Assembly: GCF_003574655.1 (NCBI RefSeq) | Contig: NZ_QNUM01000006.1 | Location: forward strand, 248,001-312,000 | DNA length: 64,000 nucleotides | Direction: 5' to 3' | Source of the DNA: Cohaesibacter haloalkalitolerans | GTDB lineage: Bacteria > Pseudomonadota > Alphaproteobacteria > Rhizobiales > Cohaesibacteraceae | Shown: positions 7,892-17,057 of the stretch, piece after piece | Position numbering within the stretch: position 1 is the first letter of the stretch | How the letters are laid out: every line of letters starts with the position of its first letter | The notes under the pieces: model-generated | What the model saw: only the letters and a program-made list of their open reading frames with translations | Database searches by the model: none | What the model was told of the DNA's origin: nothing | Made by a program: the position numbers and the translations under genes

Positions 7892-9070
7892 GTGACCCCC
7901 GTAGACATGAATGAGCATCTTGTGCTCGACCATCTCGAAGTCGGATTCGATATTCCGGCCCGCCCCGGCATGAAGGAAGCCGACATCCAGACCCCGTGTC
8001 TTGTCCTCGATCTCGATGCCCTTGAGAGCAATATCCGCAAGATGGGCGATTACATCAAGGCCCATGGCATGCGCCATCGCCTGCATGGCAAGATGCACAA
8101 GTCGCTGGATGTGGCAAAGCTTCAGATGGAGCTTGGCGGCGCCTGTGGCGTCTGCTGCCAGAAGGTTTCAGAGGCTGAGGTCTTCGCCCGTGGAGGTATC
8201 GCGGATGTGATGGTATCCAACCAAGTGCGCGACCCGCACAAGATCGATCGTCTTGCCTGCCTGCCCAAGCTTGGAGCCCGCACCCTCGTCTGTGTCGATG
8301 CACTGGACAATGTGGCGGAGTTGTCAGAGGCTGCCCGCCGCCATGAAACCGAGATCGAGTGCCTTGTCGAGATCGATTGCGGTGCCAATCGCTGCGGTGT
8401 GACCGAGGCGTCGGACGTGGTGGCCTTGGCAAGCGCCATCGACCGGGCGCATGGGCTGCGCTTTGCCGGTCTTCAGGCCTATCAGGGCGCAATGCAGCAT
8501 CTGCGCAGCTATGACGAGCGCAAGGCCAAGGTCGATGTGGCGGTGGCAATGGTCAAGGATTGTCTGGCGGCGCTGGAAGAAGCGGGTCTGTCCTGTGATA
8601 TCGTTGGCGGCGGTGGCACCGGATCCTACTATTTTGAATCCACCTCCGGCGTCTACAATGAGCTGCAATGCGGCTCCTATGCCTTCATGGATGCCGACTA
8701 CGGGCTCAACCTTGATGAACAGGGTCGGCGCATTGATGATGGCGAGTGGCAGAATGCGCTGTTCCTGCTGACCTCGGTGATGAGCCACGTCAAGGCTGAT
8801 CGGGCGATTGTCGACGCCGGTCTCAAGGTGCAGTCGGTCGACAGCGGCCTGCCAGTGGTGCATGGCCGGACGGATGTTACCTATCTGGAATGTTCCGACG
8901 AGCATGGCACCATCGCCGATCCGAACGGCGTACTCCGGATCAACGAGAAGTTGCGTCTTGTTCCCGGCCATTGCGATCCGACCTGCAACATCCACGACTG
9001 GTATGTGGGCATACGCAATGGCGTGGTCGAAACCCTCTGGCCGGTGTCGGCCCGCGGCAAGGCTTACTAA
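7892..9070 (+). CDS. DSD1-family PLP-dependent enzyme (D-3-hydroxyaspartate / D-threonine aldolase-like)
   Basis: Fold-type III PLP enzyme of about 392 aa. Family members are metal-activated and act on D-beta-hydroxy amino acids, as aldolases (D-threonine, D-3-hydroxyaspartate) or dehydratases (D-serine). The PLP lysine is in RLHGKMHKS near residue 54. A glycine-rich phosphate-binding segment is IVGGGGTGSYY. The C-terminal metal motif GHCDPTCNIHDW is intact. Several starts are possible; GTG 7892 is chosen because AGAAGGA sits about 8 nt upstream, while ATG 7907 lacks a close ribosome site. It follows the uxuA terminator and converges on the sigma54 activator gene, with 6 bp between the stop codons. 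Its exact substrate is unknown. Confidence 0.8.
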   Translation: MTPVDMNEHLVLDHLEVGFDIPARPGMKEADIQTPCLVLDLDALESNIRKMGDYIKAHGMRHRLHGKMHKSLDVAKLQMELGGACGVCCQKVSEAEVFARGGIADVMVSNQVRDPHKIDRLACLPKLGARTLVCVDALDNVAELSEAARRHETEIECLVEIDCGANRCGVTEASDVVALASAIDRAHGLRFAGLQAYQGAMQHLRSYDERKAKVDVAVAMVKDCLAALEEAGLSCDIVGGGGTGSYYFESTSGVYNELQCGSYAFMDADYGLNLDEQGRRIDDGEWQNALFLLTSVMSHVKADRAIVDAGLKVQSVDSGLPVVHGRTDVTYLECSDEHGTIADPNGVLRINEKLRLVPGHCDPTCNIHDWYVGIRNGVVETLWPVSARGKAY

Positions 9071-9076
9071 TCCGGA

Positions 9077-10984
9077 CTAGTTGGGCAGCATGCCTTGCGG
9101 CTTGCTGTCCTTGCCAAGCCAGCGCTTGACCGTGTTGCGGTCGATCGAGAGCCGCTGCGCCGTTCTGGTTATGTTGCAATTCTCCTGCTTGAAGATCTGG
9201 TTCACCTTGGCGGCGATCATGTCGTCGAGGGTTGCGCCCTCAAGCATGGCCGCTTCTGGTGCCGCAGACGCCCGCCCCATCTGATGCAGCTCGCTGGAGA
9301 GCAGCGGCATGTCGAAATCATGCAGACTCTGCAAGGTGGCAAATTTCTCGGCGCAATTCTCCAGCTCGCGGACATTGCCTGGCCAGCCATAATGACGCAA
9401 CTCCTTGAGCAGCTTGCCCGACAGCGGTGGAACGGGAATGGATTGCTGCCGACAGGCTTTTTCAAGAAACTTCGCGAACAGCAGTTCCGGGTCGCCCCTG
9501 CGGTCGCGCAGCGGCGGGATCTTGAGGTCCAGAACGTTGAGCCGGTAGAACAGGTCGGCGCGCAGTCGACTGTTCCTGATGGCCTCGACCGGGTTCTTGT
9601 TGGTGGCGGCAATGATCCGCACCTTGATCGGAATGAGCTTGTTGTCACCGACCCGCATGATTTCACCCGTCTGCAGCGCGCGCAAAAGCTTGGCCTGCAG
9701 GAAGACATCCATCTCTGTCAGTTCATCAAGGAACAGAGTACCTTCGTGGGCCAGCTCGAACAGGCCGATCTTGCCCGAGCGCGACGCGCCGGTGAAGGCG
9801 CCTGCCGCGTAGCCGAACAGCTCGCTTTCCAGCAGATTACCGGGCAGGGCGGCGCAGTTGACGGCAACAAACGGCCCGTTCGACAGCGTCCCTGCATTGT
9901 GGATCGACTGGGCAAACAGCTCCTTGCCCGTGCCGGTTTCGCCGACGATCATGATGTTGCTGGCGGTGCGGCTATAGAGCTGGGCCATCTCGACCAGCCG
10001 CTTCATTTCCTGACAGTGATAGAGAATGTTGTCGAAGGTGTATTTGGCATAGAAACCGCTCTCGCTCAGCTTCTTGCGGATCAGGTTGCCCGCGTCCTGA
10101 ATCTTCTGCACCGGCTGGAAGAGAATGACCGAAGCATTGTCGGACAGCTTTGCCGAGGAAACCGGAATGTGGTCGAGTGCCAGCTTGTCGTCGTTGCAGG
10201 TGACGATCATGTTGCGGGCATGGGTCTTCTTGCGCAGGGCCTTGCTCAGTTCCGGTGTATTGAAAAAGCCTGCGATATTGGCGCCCAGCAGTTCGTCGCG
10301 CGGATGGGCCAGAATGGTGCAGCCCTGCTTGTTGATCTCCTCGATCCTGCCTTCGCTGTTGACCAGAACCGCGCCGTCCCGCGTGCAGTCGAGCACCGCC
10401 TCCAGCTTCTTTTCGGCCATGAAATAGCGATTGAGATTCTTGTAGACCAGCATTGCCCGTTCGAAGGCATCGACAATGGTTTCCATGCTGGATTCGATCA
10501 GATAGGCATTGAGCCCCTTGGATTTGGCCCATTCGAAGGCCACCGCGTCGCCGATGACCACGTCCGGCTTCCACTGCACCAGCATGTCCATCCGCTCCTG
10601 AAAGCTCTCCTTCTCGCGCAATTCGAACGACCGGTAATTGCGGGCAAGCGTGGTGCAGATCGGCGTCACCATGTTGATCAGCGGCGCAAAACCGACGATA
10701 CCAACCCGGCTTTGCTCCGTCGTTTCCTTGAAGACAAAGGCGAGGGTGCGCTGGACAGAGGCCTCCACCTCGATCACCTCCACATTGAGCGCCTTGCGGA
10801 TCATTCGCGCCGTACCTCCCCGGCTGATGATGATCTTTGCGCCTTCATCAAGCGCCCGCTTGGCAGCCTTCACGCCCTGATGCAGGTCGCCCAGATAGGC
10901 TTTTGCCGGATAATTGGATGTATCGATAATGCTCTGCGCCTTGAGCCTGATCTGCTCGAAAGGCGCGATAAACGCGATAACCAT
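9077..10984 (-). CDS. Sigma54-dependent activator with PrpR_N, PAS, AAA+ and Fis-type HTH domains
   Basis: Enhancer-binding protein of 635 aa. The PrpR_N sensory domain (about 1-175) is a periplasmic-binding-like fold that senses small acids or sugar catabolites. A PAS domain follows (about 190-295). The AAA+ domain has Walker A GETGTGKE (348-355), the sigma54-contacting GAFTGA loop (395-400) and Walker B GTLFLDE (415-421). The C-terminal Fis HTH contains [16 protein letters not shown]. All activating elements are intact. The gene is divergent from the ABC importer operon. The 254-bp gap holds a palindrome and a consensus sigma54 promoter, so it very probably activates that operon in response to a metabolite of the same pathway. 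Confidence 0.95.
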   Translation of the reverse strand: MVIAFIAPFEQIRLKAQSIIDTSNYPAKAYLGDLHQGVKAAKRALDEGAKIIISRGGTARMIRKALNVEVIEVEASVQRTLAFVFKETTEQSRVGIVGFAPLINMVTPICTTLARNYRSFELREKESFQERMDMLVQWKPDVVIGDAVAFEWAKSKGLNAYLIESSMETIVDAFERAMLVYKNLNRYFMAEKKLEAVLDCTRDGAVLVNSEGRIEEINKQGCTILAHPRDELLGANIAGFFNTPELSKALRKKTHARNMIVTCNDDKLALDHIPVSSAKLSDNASVILFQPVQKIQDAGNLIRKKLSESGFYAKYTFDNILYHCQEMKRLVEMAQLYSRTASNIMIVGETGTGKELFAQSIHNAGTLSNGPFVAVNCAALPGNLLESELFGYAAGAFTGASRSGKIGLFELAHEGTLFLDELTEMDVFLQAKLLRALQTGEIMRVGDNKLIPIKVRIIAATNKNPVEAIRNSRLRADLFYRLNVLDLKIPPLRDRRGDPELLFAKFLEKACRQQSIPVPPLSGKLLKELRHYGWPGNVRELENCAEKFATLQSLHDFDMPLLSSELHQMGRASAAPEAAMLEGATLDDMIAAKVNQIFKQENCNITRTAQRLSIDRNTVKRWLGKDSKPQGMLPN

Positions 10985-11050
10985 GACCTGATCTCCCCCT
11001 CTGGTCGAACGGAAGTATGCGGGTCAAATGGCAGAATTGCAACGAAGTGC

Positions 11051-11067
11051 TGATGCGATACGCATCA
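11051..11067. promoter_or_regulatory. Palindromic upstream activating site for the sigma54 activator
   Basis: Perfect inverted repeat TGATGCG-ATA-CGCATCA centred about 100 bp upstream of the -24 element, a normal distance for an enhancer-binding protein site. A further half-site CGCATC is at 11110-11115. Recognition by the adjacent activator is inferred from position and symmetry. Confidence 0.7.
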
Positions 11068-11154
11068 ACAATTAGTGCAAAACAGCGCAATCGCTTTTTA
11101 GACGAAAATCGCATCTCTCAAAAATAATATTTATAATTCAATAGCTTAATTCGG

Positions 11155-11170
11155 TGGCACGCGAATTGCA
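11155..11170 (+). promoter_or_regulatory. Sigma54 (-24/-12) promoter of the ABC importer operon
   Basis: TGGCACGCGAATTGCA matches the consensus TGGCACG-N4-TTGC(A/T) at every fixed position, with exact GG-to-GC spacing. It lies 69 bp upstream of the start codon of the substrate-binding protein gene. It sits beside a divergent sigma54 activator gene and downstream of a palindrome. Confidence 0.92.
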
Positions 11171-11238
11171 AAATTTCCGTTAAGGCGCATCAAGAACGTC
11201 ATTGCTTTTACGAAGTTGAAATGAGAGGAGACAACTGA

Positions 11239-12858
11239 ATGAAAAAGGATCTTTTCAAAGTCCTTGTGCTCGGGCTTGCAGTGCTCGGGCTGACACCGCT
11301 GCAAAGCGGTCAGGCATCGGCCGAAGGCGGTCAGGTGCTGAACATTGCCCACCCCGTTTTGCAGCAGAACTGGTCGCCCCTTCAGGGAGGAGGACATTCG
11401 GCCCGCTGGCAATCACTGAGCTGGGCTGCCCCAATGTATTTCGACAAGGACGGCAAGCTGACCCCTTACGTTCTGTCCAGCGTCGAGTCTGATGACAGCT
11501 ATGTCAACTGGACCCTGCACGTCAATCCGGATGCCGTATGGTCTGATGGCTCCAAGATTACCGCCAAGGATGTGGTCGGCACCTGGAATCTGTCCGCTCG
11601 CCCGGCAACCAAGCATGCGCGCGTCAACCTGTTCCTGGGCGGTGTTGACGGCTTCAACGATGTTGTTGTCGGCAAGGCCAAGGACATGACCGGCCTGACG
11701 ATCACCGATGACGCGACCATTGCCGTCAAGCTCGCAAGCGCCGACCCGATCTTCGATCAGAAAATCGCAACAGCCCTGATCGCACCGGTCAAGATTTCCC
11801 AGGCTGAAGATGAAAGCGGCAACGAAAAGGCCGACTGGTGGATGCCTCAGAATGGCGTGGTTGTTTCCGGACCGTTCATGCCTGAAACCATGGACCTCGA
11901 CCAGGGCATTCTGACCCTTGTCCCGAACCCCAACTTCTTCGGCCCGAAGCCGAAGCTGGAAAAAATCGTCCTGACCACCGTGGCTGACGCCAGCACCGCA
12001 ACCCTGATGCTGAAACGCGGCACGATGGATGCCCACACCGAGCTCATCACGCCAACCATCATTCAGGATCTTGGCGCCGACTTCCTCGGTGGCCCGGCTC
12101 TGGCCAAGGGCCAGCAGTTCTGGATCAACGCCAAGAAACCTCCGATGGATGACATCAATGTCCGCAAGGCACTGATCATGTCCATCAATCCGGAAGAACT
12201 TGCCCTTGCAGCCTTCCCTGATGGCCCGTTCACCGTCGCCAGCCAGATCCTCAACAAGGTTCCTGGCGTCGACCCGGACTTCAAGAAATATCCTTATGAT
12301 CCGGAAGGTGCCAAGGCCGCCCTTGCTGCATCCAAATACAAGGATGCCGGCCGCCTGCCGAAAATCATGTTCGTCGGTATTTCCACCCCGACCCATGAAG
12401 CTGCTGCCCAGTATATCGCTGAACAGTGGCGCAAGATCCTTGGCATTCAGGGCATCGAAATGAAACCTGCCATCGAAACCTATTCCGGCCCGGACCAGAA
12501 GAGCGTTCAGATCTTCCGTGACGACGTCGGTACCCGTGTTCCCGATGCGGTTTCCTACCTGATGGGCTCGATCTATTCGAAGTCCGGTAACGCCCGCAAC
12601 AAGCTGGGTGGTTACGAAAACGCCAAGATTGATGCCATGCTCGAAGAAGCATCCGTCAAGGGTGTGAAAGATCCGGACCGCATCAAGCTTGCACAGGAAG
12701 CACAGCGTCTCTTCCGTGAAGACTGGGTCTACATTCCTTACTACTACGACGTGATGTCGAAATGGGCCATGCCTTGGGTCCAGAATTTCGACAAGAACGA
12801 TGACTGGCAAGTCATCGAACCCTGGAATGTGACCATCGACGAAGCAAAACGTCCGTAA
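11239..12858 (+). CDS. ABC transporter substrate-binding protein (SBP_bac_5, Dpp/Opp type)
   Basis: Periplasmic receptor of a dipeptide/oligopeptide-type ABC importer, 539 aa, with a Sec signal peptide (MKKDLFKVLVLGLAVLGL, cleavage near QASA). Family features include YVNWTLHVNPDAVWSDGSKITAKDVVGTW-like blocks (about residues 91-120) and WMPQNGVVVSGPF. Cluster 5 receptors bind peptides but also opines, nickel chelates and oligosaccharides. The neighbouring sialidase-like protein, sugar-acid kinase and aldolase argue for a carbohydrate ligand here, which is inference. It is the first gene of the sigma54-driven operon, with AGGAG before the ATG. Confidence 0.93.
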   Translation: MKKDLFKVLVLGLAVLGLTPLQSGQASAEGGQVLNIAHPVLQQNWSPLQGGGHSARWQSLSWAAPMYFDKDGKLTPYVLSSVESDDSYVNWTLHVNPDAVWSDGSKITAKDVVGTWNLSARPATKHARVNLFLGGVDGFNDVVVGKAKDMTGLTITDDATIAVKLASADPIFDQKIATALIAPVKISQAEDESGNEKADWWMPQNGVVVSGPFMPETMDLDQGILTLVPNPNFFGPKPKLEKIVLTTVADASTATLMLKRGTMDAHTELITPTIIQDLGADFLGGPALAKGQQFWINAKKPPMDDINVRKALIMSINPEELALAAFPDGPFTVASQILNKVPGVDPDFKKYPYDPEGAKAALAASKYKDAGRLPKIMFVGISTPTHEAAAQYIAEQWRKILGIQGIEMKPAIETYSGPDQKSVQIFRDDVGTRVPDAVSYLMGSIYSKSGNARNKLGGYENAKIDAMLEEASVKGVKDPDRIKLAQEAQRLFREDWVYIPYYYDVMSKWAMPWVQNFDKNDDWQVIEPWNVTIDEAKRP

Positions 12859-12934
12859 AGGACGGCGAACCTGGGCGGGTTGTGGTGGTCTCACTTCCCG
12901 TCCTCTTTTCCCGAATTTGCAAGGATGACTTGAT

Positions 12935-13891
12935 ATGGGACGCTACATCTTATTCCGACTACTGAAGTGGATTCCCTCGGTATTTATTCTTCTTCTGTTG
13001 ATCTACGCTCTCGTGTTCTTTGGAGCCGGCGATCCGATCAAGCTTATCTTCCTGCAGGCTCCGGGCGACGTGGCCTATGATCCGGACAGAGTGGAAGCCA
13101 TCAGGGATGCCGCAGGGCTCAACCGACCCTTCCTGGTTCAGTTCATCGACTATCTTGGTAATATCGCGCACGGCAATTTCGGCAACTCGCTGGTGTCCGG
13201 TCGCTCCGTCAACTCGATGATCAGTGCAGCGCTGCCGGTGACCCTCAAGATTGGTCTCACCGCGATTTTCCTGCTCTCCATCATCGGCATCATTCTCGGT
13301 GTGATCGCCGCGCTCAACCAGAACAAGCTGCTGGACAACCTCATCGTCGGTTTCGCCCTGATCGTCTGGGGCATTCCGGTGTTCGTTGCCGGTCCGTTGA
13401 TCATCGTCTTTCTGGTGCTCGTCATGGACATGGATGTGCCCTATGGCTGGAGTGGCCTGTTCAGTTTCAAAGTGATCGTCCCCCTACTGGTTCTCGGACT
13501 GAACCCCATGGCCCTGATCATTCGCCAGGCGCGCGCCGGTGTGCTTGAAGTGCTCAGCGAAGATTATGTGCGCACCGCCCGTGCCAAGGGCATTCCGAAC
13601 TATCAGGTCGTGGTCAAGCATATCATGCGGCCGGTGCTGACCCCCGTTGTCAGCCAGATCGGCCTTCTGGTGATTGCCACGCTCAACAACTCCATTCTCA
13701 TCGAAAAGGTCTTCGGATTGCCCGGCCTTGGCCGCCTGACCGAAACGGCGATCAAGACATCGGATTATCCGGTCATCCTTGCCATCGTGCTGATCTTCTC
13801 GACGGTGGTCATGGCCTCCAACCTGCTGGTCGACATTTCCTATCCGATGCTCGATCCCCGCGCTGCAGCCAAAAAGACAGGAGACGAATAA
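12935..13891 (+). CDS. ABC transporter permease, DppB type
   Basis: Inner-membrane permease of 318 aa with about six transmembrane helices. The N-terminal helix FILLLLIYALVFFGAGDPI is typical of DppB/OppB. The EAA-loop equivalent DYVRTARAKGIPNYQVVVKHIMRP (near residue 210) contacts the ATPases. It starts 76 bp after the receptor gene, and its stop codon overlaps the next start (TAATG at 13889-13893), which suggests coupled translation with its partner permease. It forms the heterodimeric channel of the sigma54-controlled importer. Confidence 0.93.
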   Translation: MGRYILFRLLKWIPSVFILLLLIYALVFFGAGDPIKLIFLQAPGDVAYDPDRVEAIRDAAGLNRPFLVQFIDYLGNIAHGNFGNSLVSGRSVNSMISAALPVTLKIGLTAIFLLSIIGIILGVIAALNQNKLLDNLIVGFALIVWGIPVFVAGPLIIVFLVLVMDMDVPYGWSGLFSFKVIVPLLVLGLNPMALIIRQARAGVLEVLSEDYVRTARAKGIPNYQVVVKHIMRPVLTPVVSQIGLLVIATLNNSILIEKVFGLPGLGRLTETAIKTSDYPVILAIVLIFSTVVMASNLLVDISYPMLDPRAAAKKTGDE

Positions 13892-14844
13892 TGACGGACA
13901 ATACGCTTGAGCTGCAACAGGAAGAGAAACAGTTCAGTCTGGCCAAGGATGCCTTTGACCGGCTGATCGCCAACAAGCTGGCTCTGGTCGGCATGTTGCT
14001 GGTGGTGTTCCTGTTCTTCATCGCCATCTTCGGCCCCTACATCACGCCATACGATTTCCTCTCGCAGGATCTCATGGCGCGCAATCAGGCGCCGTCCTGG
14101 GCGCACTGGTTCGGCACTGACGACCTTGGCCGCGACATCATGAGCCGCGTCATCTATGGTGCCCGGACGGCGGTGATCGTCGCCTTTTCGACCACCTTTC
14201 TCAGCCTGATCATCGGCATCTTCATGGGCTCGCTCGGTGGCTATTTCGGCGGCAAGGTCGACGGTTTCATCGTCTGGCTCATCGACATCACCATGTCGGT
14301 GCCATCACTGCTGCTGGTGATCGTCATCAACGTCTCCATGAAACCGCGGCTTGTGAACTGGATGGATGAACAGTTCCTGCTGACGGGCAACGAATTCTAT
14401 CGCAACACCATTCTGGTCGACTTCGTGCTGGTGTTCGGCTCGCTGGCTCTCATCAAATGGCCAAAGGCTGCCCGCATCATTCGCGGCCAGATCATGTCGG
14501 TGCGCAACAAGAACTATGTTCTGGCTGCCGAAGCCATCGGCGTTCCAACCACCAAGATCGTCATGAAATATGTCATTCCCAACTCCATCGGCCCGATCAT
14601 CGTCTATATCAGCGCTGCTCTCGGCGAGGCCATGGTATTTGAATCGTCCTTCTCGTTCCTCGGTGTCGGCGTGCGTCCTCCAATCCCCAGCTGGGGCAAC
14701 ATGATCTCGGACGGACTGCGTGTCTGGCAGCTCTATCCGCACATTCTCGCAGCGCCTGCCGCAGTGCTCGCTCTGGTCACCATCGCCTTCAGTTTCCTTG
14801 GCGACGGCCTCAACGATGCACTCAACCCACGGCAATGGAAATAG
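13891..14844 (+). CDS. ABC transporter permease, DppC type
   Basis: Second channel subunit, 317 aa. The cytoplasmic N-terminal tail precedes helix 1 (LALVGMLLVVFLFFIAIFGPY). The DppC signature HWFGTDDLGRDIMSRVIYGAR is near residues 71-91. The ATPase-coupling loop KNYVLAAEAIGVPTTKIVMKYVIPN is near residue 210. The C-terminus GDGLNDALNPRQWK is typical of the family. A stretch around residues 145-180 is longer than in E. coli DppC, giving 317 aa against about 300. It overlaps the upstream permease stop codon and is followed by the ATPase genes. Confidence 0.93.
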   Translation: MTDNTLELQQEEKQFSLAKDAFDRLIANKLALVGMLLVVFLFFIAIFGPYITPYDFLSQDLMARNQAPSWAHWFGTDDLGRDIMSRVIYGARTAVIVAFSTTFLSLIIGIFMGSLGGYFGGKVDGFIVWLIDITMSVPSLLLVIVINVSMKPRLVNWMDEQFLLTGNEFYRNTILVDFVLVFGSLALIKWPKAARIIRGQIMSVRNKNYVLAAEAIGVPTTKIVMKYVIPNSIGPIIVYISAALGEAMVFESSFSFLGVGVRPPIPSWGNMISDGLRVWQLYPHILAAPAAVLALVTIAFSFLGDGLNDALNPRQWK

Positions 14845-14875
14845 CGACACAACGAACAGCTAAAGGGAGGGCGCT

Positions 14876-15895
14876 TTGACCAAACTTTTGGAAGTGAAAA
14901 ACCTGCACACGCGCTTCAAGGTGCGCAATGGTTATCTTTATGCCGTGAACGGTGTTTCCTTTACCCTCGACAAGGGGGAAATGCTCGGGGTGGTCGGCGA
15001 ATCCGGATGCGGCAAGAGCGTGTCCATGATGAGCCTCATCAGGCTGCTACCACCCGCGGCCCAGATCACTGAAGGTGAGGTGCTGCTGGAAGGCCAGGAT
15101 CTGGCCAAGGCCAGTGCCAGCGAGATCAACACCGTGCGCGGCTCCAAGGTCGGGATGATCTTTCAGGATCCCATGACCTCGCTCAATCCGTTCATGAAGA
15201 TCGGTGCGCAGCTCTGCGAAGGCATCATGTATCACAAGAAGATGAGCCGGGCAGAGGCCATGAAACAGGCCGCCAAATATCTGGATCTGGTGGGTATTTC
15301 CAACAGCGAACATCGCTTGCACGAATATCCCCATCAGCTCTCGGGCGGCATGCGTCAGCGCGTGATGATTGCCATGGCGCTGCTCGGGGAGCCGGAACTG
15401 GTGATCGCCGACGAGCCGACAACGGCGCTGGACGTGACCATTCAGGCCCAGATCGTGGAACTGGTCAAGGAACTGCGTGAAAAGCTAAACATGTCGATCA
15501 TCTGGATCACCCACGACCTCAGCCTGCTGGCCGGCATGGTGGATCGCATCATGGTGATGTATGGCGGCAGCGTGGTGGAAGAGGCCCCGATCGACGAGAT
15601 CTACAAAAACCCGCGCCACCCTTATACCATTGGTCTGCTCAAGTCGATTCCGAGCATCAACACCGTGGCAGGTAGCCGGTTGCCATCCATTGCCGGAGCA
15701 CCGCCAAACCTGTTCGTGGAGCCGCAAAGCTGTCCGTTCGCGCCCCGTTGCGCCTACCGTCAGGAGCGCTGCACCAGGGAGATCCCACCTCTTGAGCCGG
15801 TGGCCGACGATAGTGCCCATCCCAAACACCGCATAGCCTGTTGGGTCGATGTCACCAAGGTGAATGCAGAGCCAAAAGAGGGGAGCGTGCTATGA
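14876..15895 (+). CDS. ABC transporter ATP-binding protein, DppD type (TTG start)
   Basis: Cytosolic ATPase of 339 aa. Walker A is GESGCGKS (residues about 42-49), the ABC signature LSGGMRQR follows near residue 155 and Walker B is LVIADEPTTALD. The C-terminal oligopeptide_C region has the cysteine cluster SCPFAPRCAYRQERC that many DppD/DppF-like ATPases use for an iron-sulfur or structural site. The reading frame begins with TTG at 14876, preceded by AAGGGAGGG at good distance; no ATG suits the N-terminal homology. The stop codon overlaps the next start. Confidence 0.93.
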   Translation: MTKLLEVKNLHTRFKVRNGYLYAVNGVSFTLDKGEMLGVVGESGCGKSVSMMSLIRLLPPAAQITEGEVLLEGQDLAKASASEINTVRGSKVGMIFQDPMTSLNPFMKIGAQLCEGIMYHKKMSRAEAMKQAAKYLDLVGISNSEHRLHEYPHQLSGGMRQRVMIAMALLGEPELVIADEPTTALDVTIQAQIVELVKELREKLNMSIIWITHDLSLLAGMVDRIMVMYGGSVVEEAPIDEIYKNPRHPYTIGLLKSIPSINTVAGSRLPSIAGAPPNLFVEPQSCPFAPRCAYRQERCTREIPPLEPVADDSAHPKHRIACWVDVTKVNAEPKEGSVL

Positions 15896-16917
15896 CTGTC
15901 GCTGCCAAGCAACCATTGGTCAAGGTGAAGAACCTCGTCAAATATTTTCCCATCAAGATCGGCGCTTTCGGAAGTGAGAAGGCGGTGGTGCATGCGATTG
16001 ATGATGTCAGTTTCGATATCTTCAAGGGTGAAACCCTGGGGCTCGTAGGGGAGTCCGGATGCGGCAAATCGACAACTGGCTACACCATTCTGCAGATCTA
16101 CCGCTCCACGTCCGGAAGCGTCGAGTTTGAAGGGGTTGATCTTGCAAGCCTCTCGAAGAGTGAGCTGCGCGCCATGCGCAAGAAGGCGCAGATCGTCTTT
16201 CAGGACCCCTATTCAACCCTCAACCCGCGCATGACCATCGGCGAAGCGCTGGCCGAGCCGATGAAGGTCCACAAGATCTATCCGGAAAAGGAAATCCCCG
16301 GCAGGATCGCCCAGCTCATCCGCGATGTGGGGCTCAATCCCAACGTGGCCAACCGCTATCCACATGAATTCTCCGGTGGTCAGCGCCAGAGGATCTGCAT
16401 TGCCCGGGCGCTTGCCTGCAATCCCGAGTTCATCGTCTGCGATGAACCGATCTCGGCGCTCGACGTGTCGATTCAGGCCCAGATCATCAACCTGCTGATG
16501 GACATTCAGGACAAATACAATCTGACCTATCTGTTCATCGCCCATGACCTGGCCGTGGTCCGCCACATCAGCGACCGGATCGCCGTCATGTATCTGGGCA
16601 AGATCATGGAGATTGCCGACAAGGCGGAACTGTTCCGGCGGCCGATGCATCCCTATACCAAGGCCCTGCTTTCGGCGGTACCGGAAGCCGATCCGGACGT
16701 TGAGCGCCAGCGCAAGCGGGTGATCCTCAAGGGCGATGTTTCCAACGCCATCGATCCGCCGAGCGGCTGCCGGTTCCACCATCGTTGCGCCTATGCGACG
16801 GACGCCTGCGCCCAGTCGGTGCCGGAGCTTGAGGACCACGGTGAAGGTCATCAGGTCGCCTGCCTGCGCCTTGACGAGATTGCCCTGGAAGAGACGTTGG
16901 AGCCCGCCGAAGCCTGA
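15892..16917 (+). CDS. ABC transporter ATP-binding protein, DppF type
   Basis: Second ATPase of the importer, 341 aa. Walker A is GESGCGKS (near residue 57), the signature FSGGQRQR lies near residue 160 and Walker B is FIVCDEPISALD. The C-terminus has the cysteine pattern CRFHHRCAYATDAC. The start at ATG 15892 overlaps the preceding stop codon (ATGA) and gives the expected N-terminus; the frame is open further upstream but within the previous gene. It completes a full receptor-permease-permease-ATPase-ATPase importer. Confidence 0.93.
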   Translation: MTVAAKQPLVKVKNLVKYFPIKIGAFGSEKAVVHAIDDVSFDIFKGETLGLVGESGCGKSTTGYTILQIYRSTSGSVEFEGVDLASLSKSELRAMRKKAQIVFQDPYSTLNPRMTIGEALAEPMKVHKIYPEKEIPGRIAQLIRDVGLNPNVANRYPHEFSGGQRQRICIARALACNPEFIVCDEPISALDVSIQAQIINLLMDIQDKYNLTYLFIAHDLAVVRHISDRIAVMYLGKIMEIADKAELFRRPMHPYTKALLSAVPEADPDVERQRKRVILKGDVSNAIDPPSGCRFHHRCAYATDACAQSVPELEDHGEGHQVACLRLDEIALEETLEPAEA

Positions 16918-17057
16918 CGCGGCTCCATCAAGGGACCCAATCGCAAGATGATCGCACGGACGGAGGCCGCCATTCTTTCGCCCGTGCCCGAGATCCGTTT
17001 ATGCCTTTTCGCCATCGCCTCAGGTGGCGGCAATCAAGTAGCCAGCCAGGTGAAACC

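Noticed and set aside
9095-11053. 652-codon open frame antisense to the sigma54 activator gene
   Set aside because: The opposite strand encodes a complete activator with all motifs; this frame has no recognisable domain.
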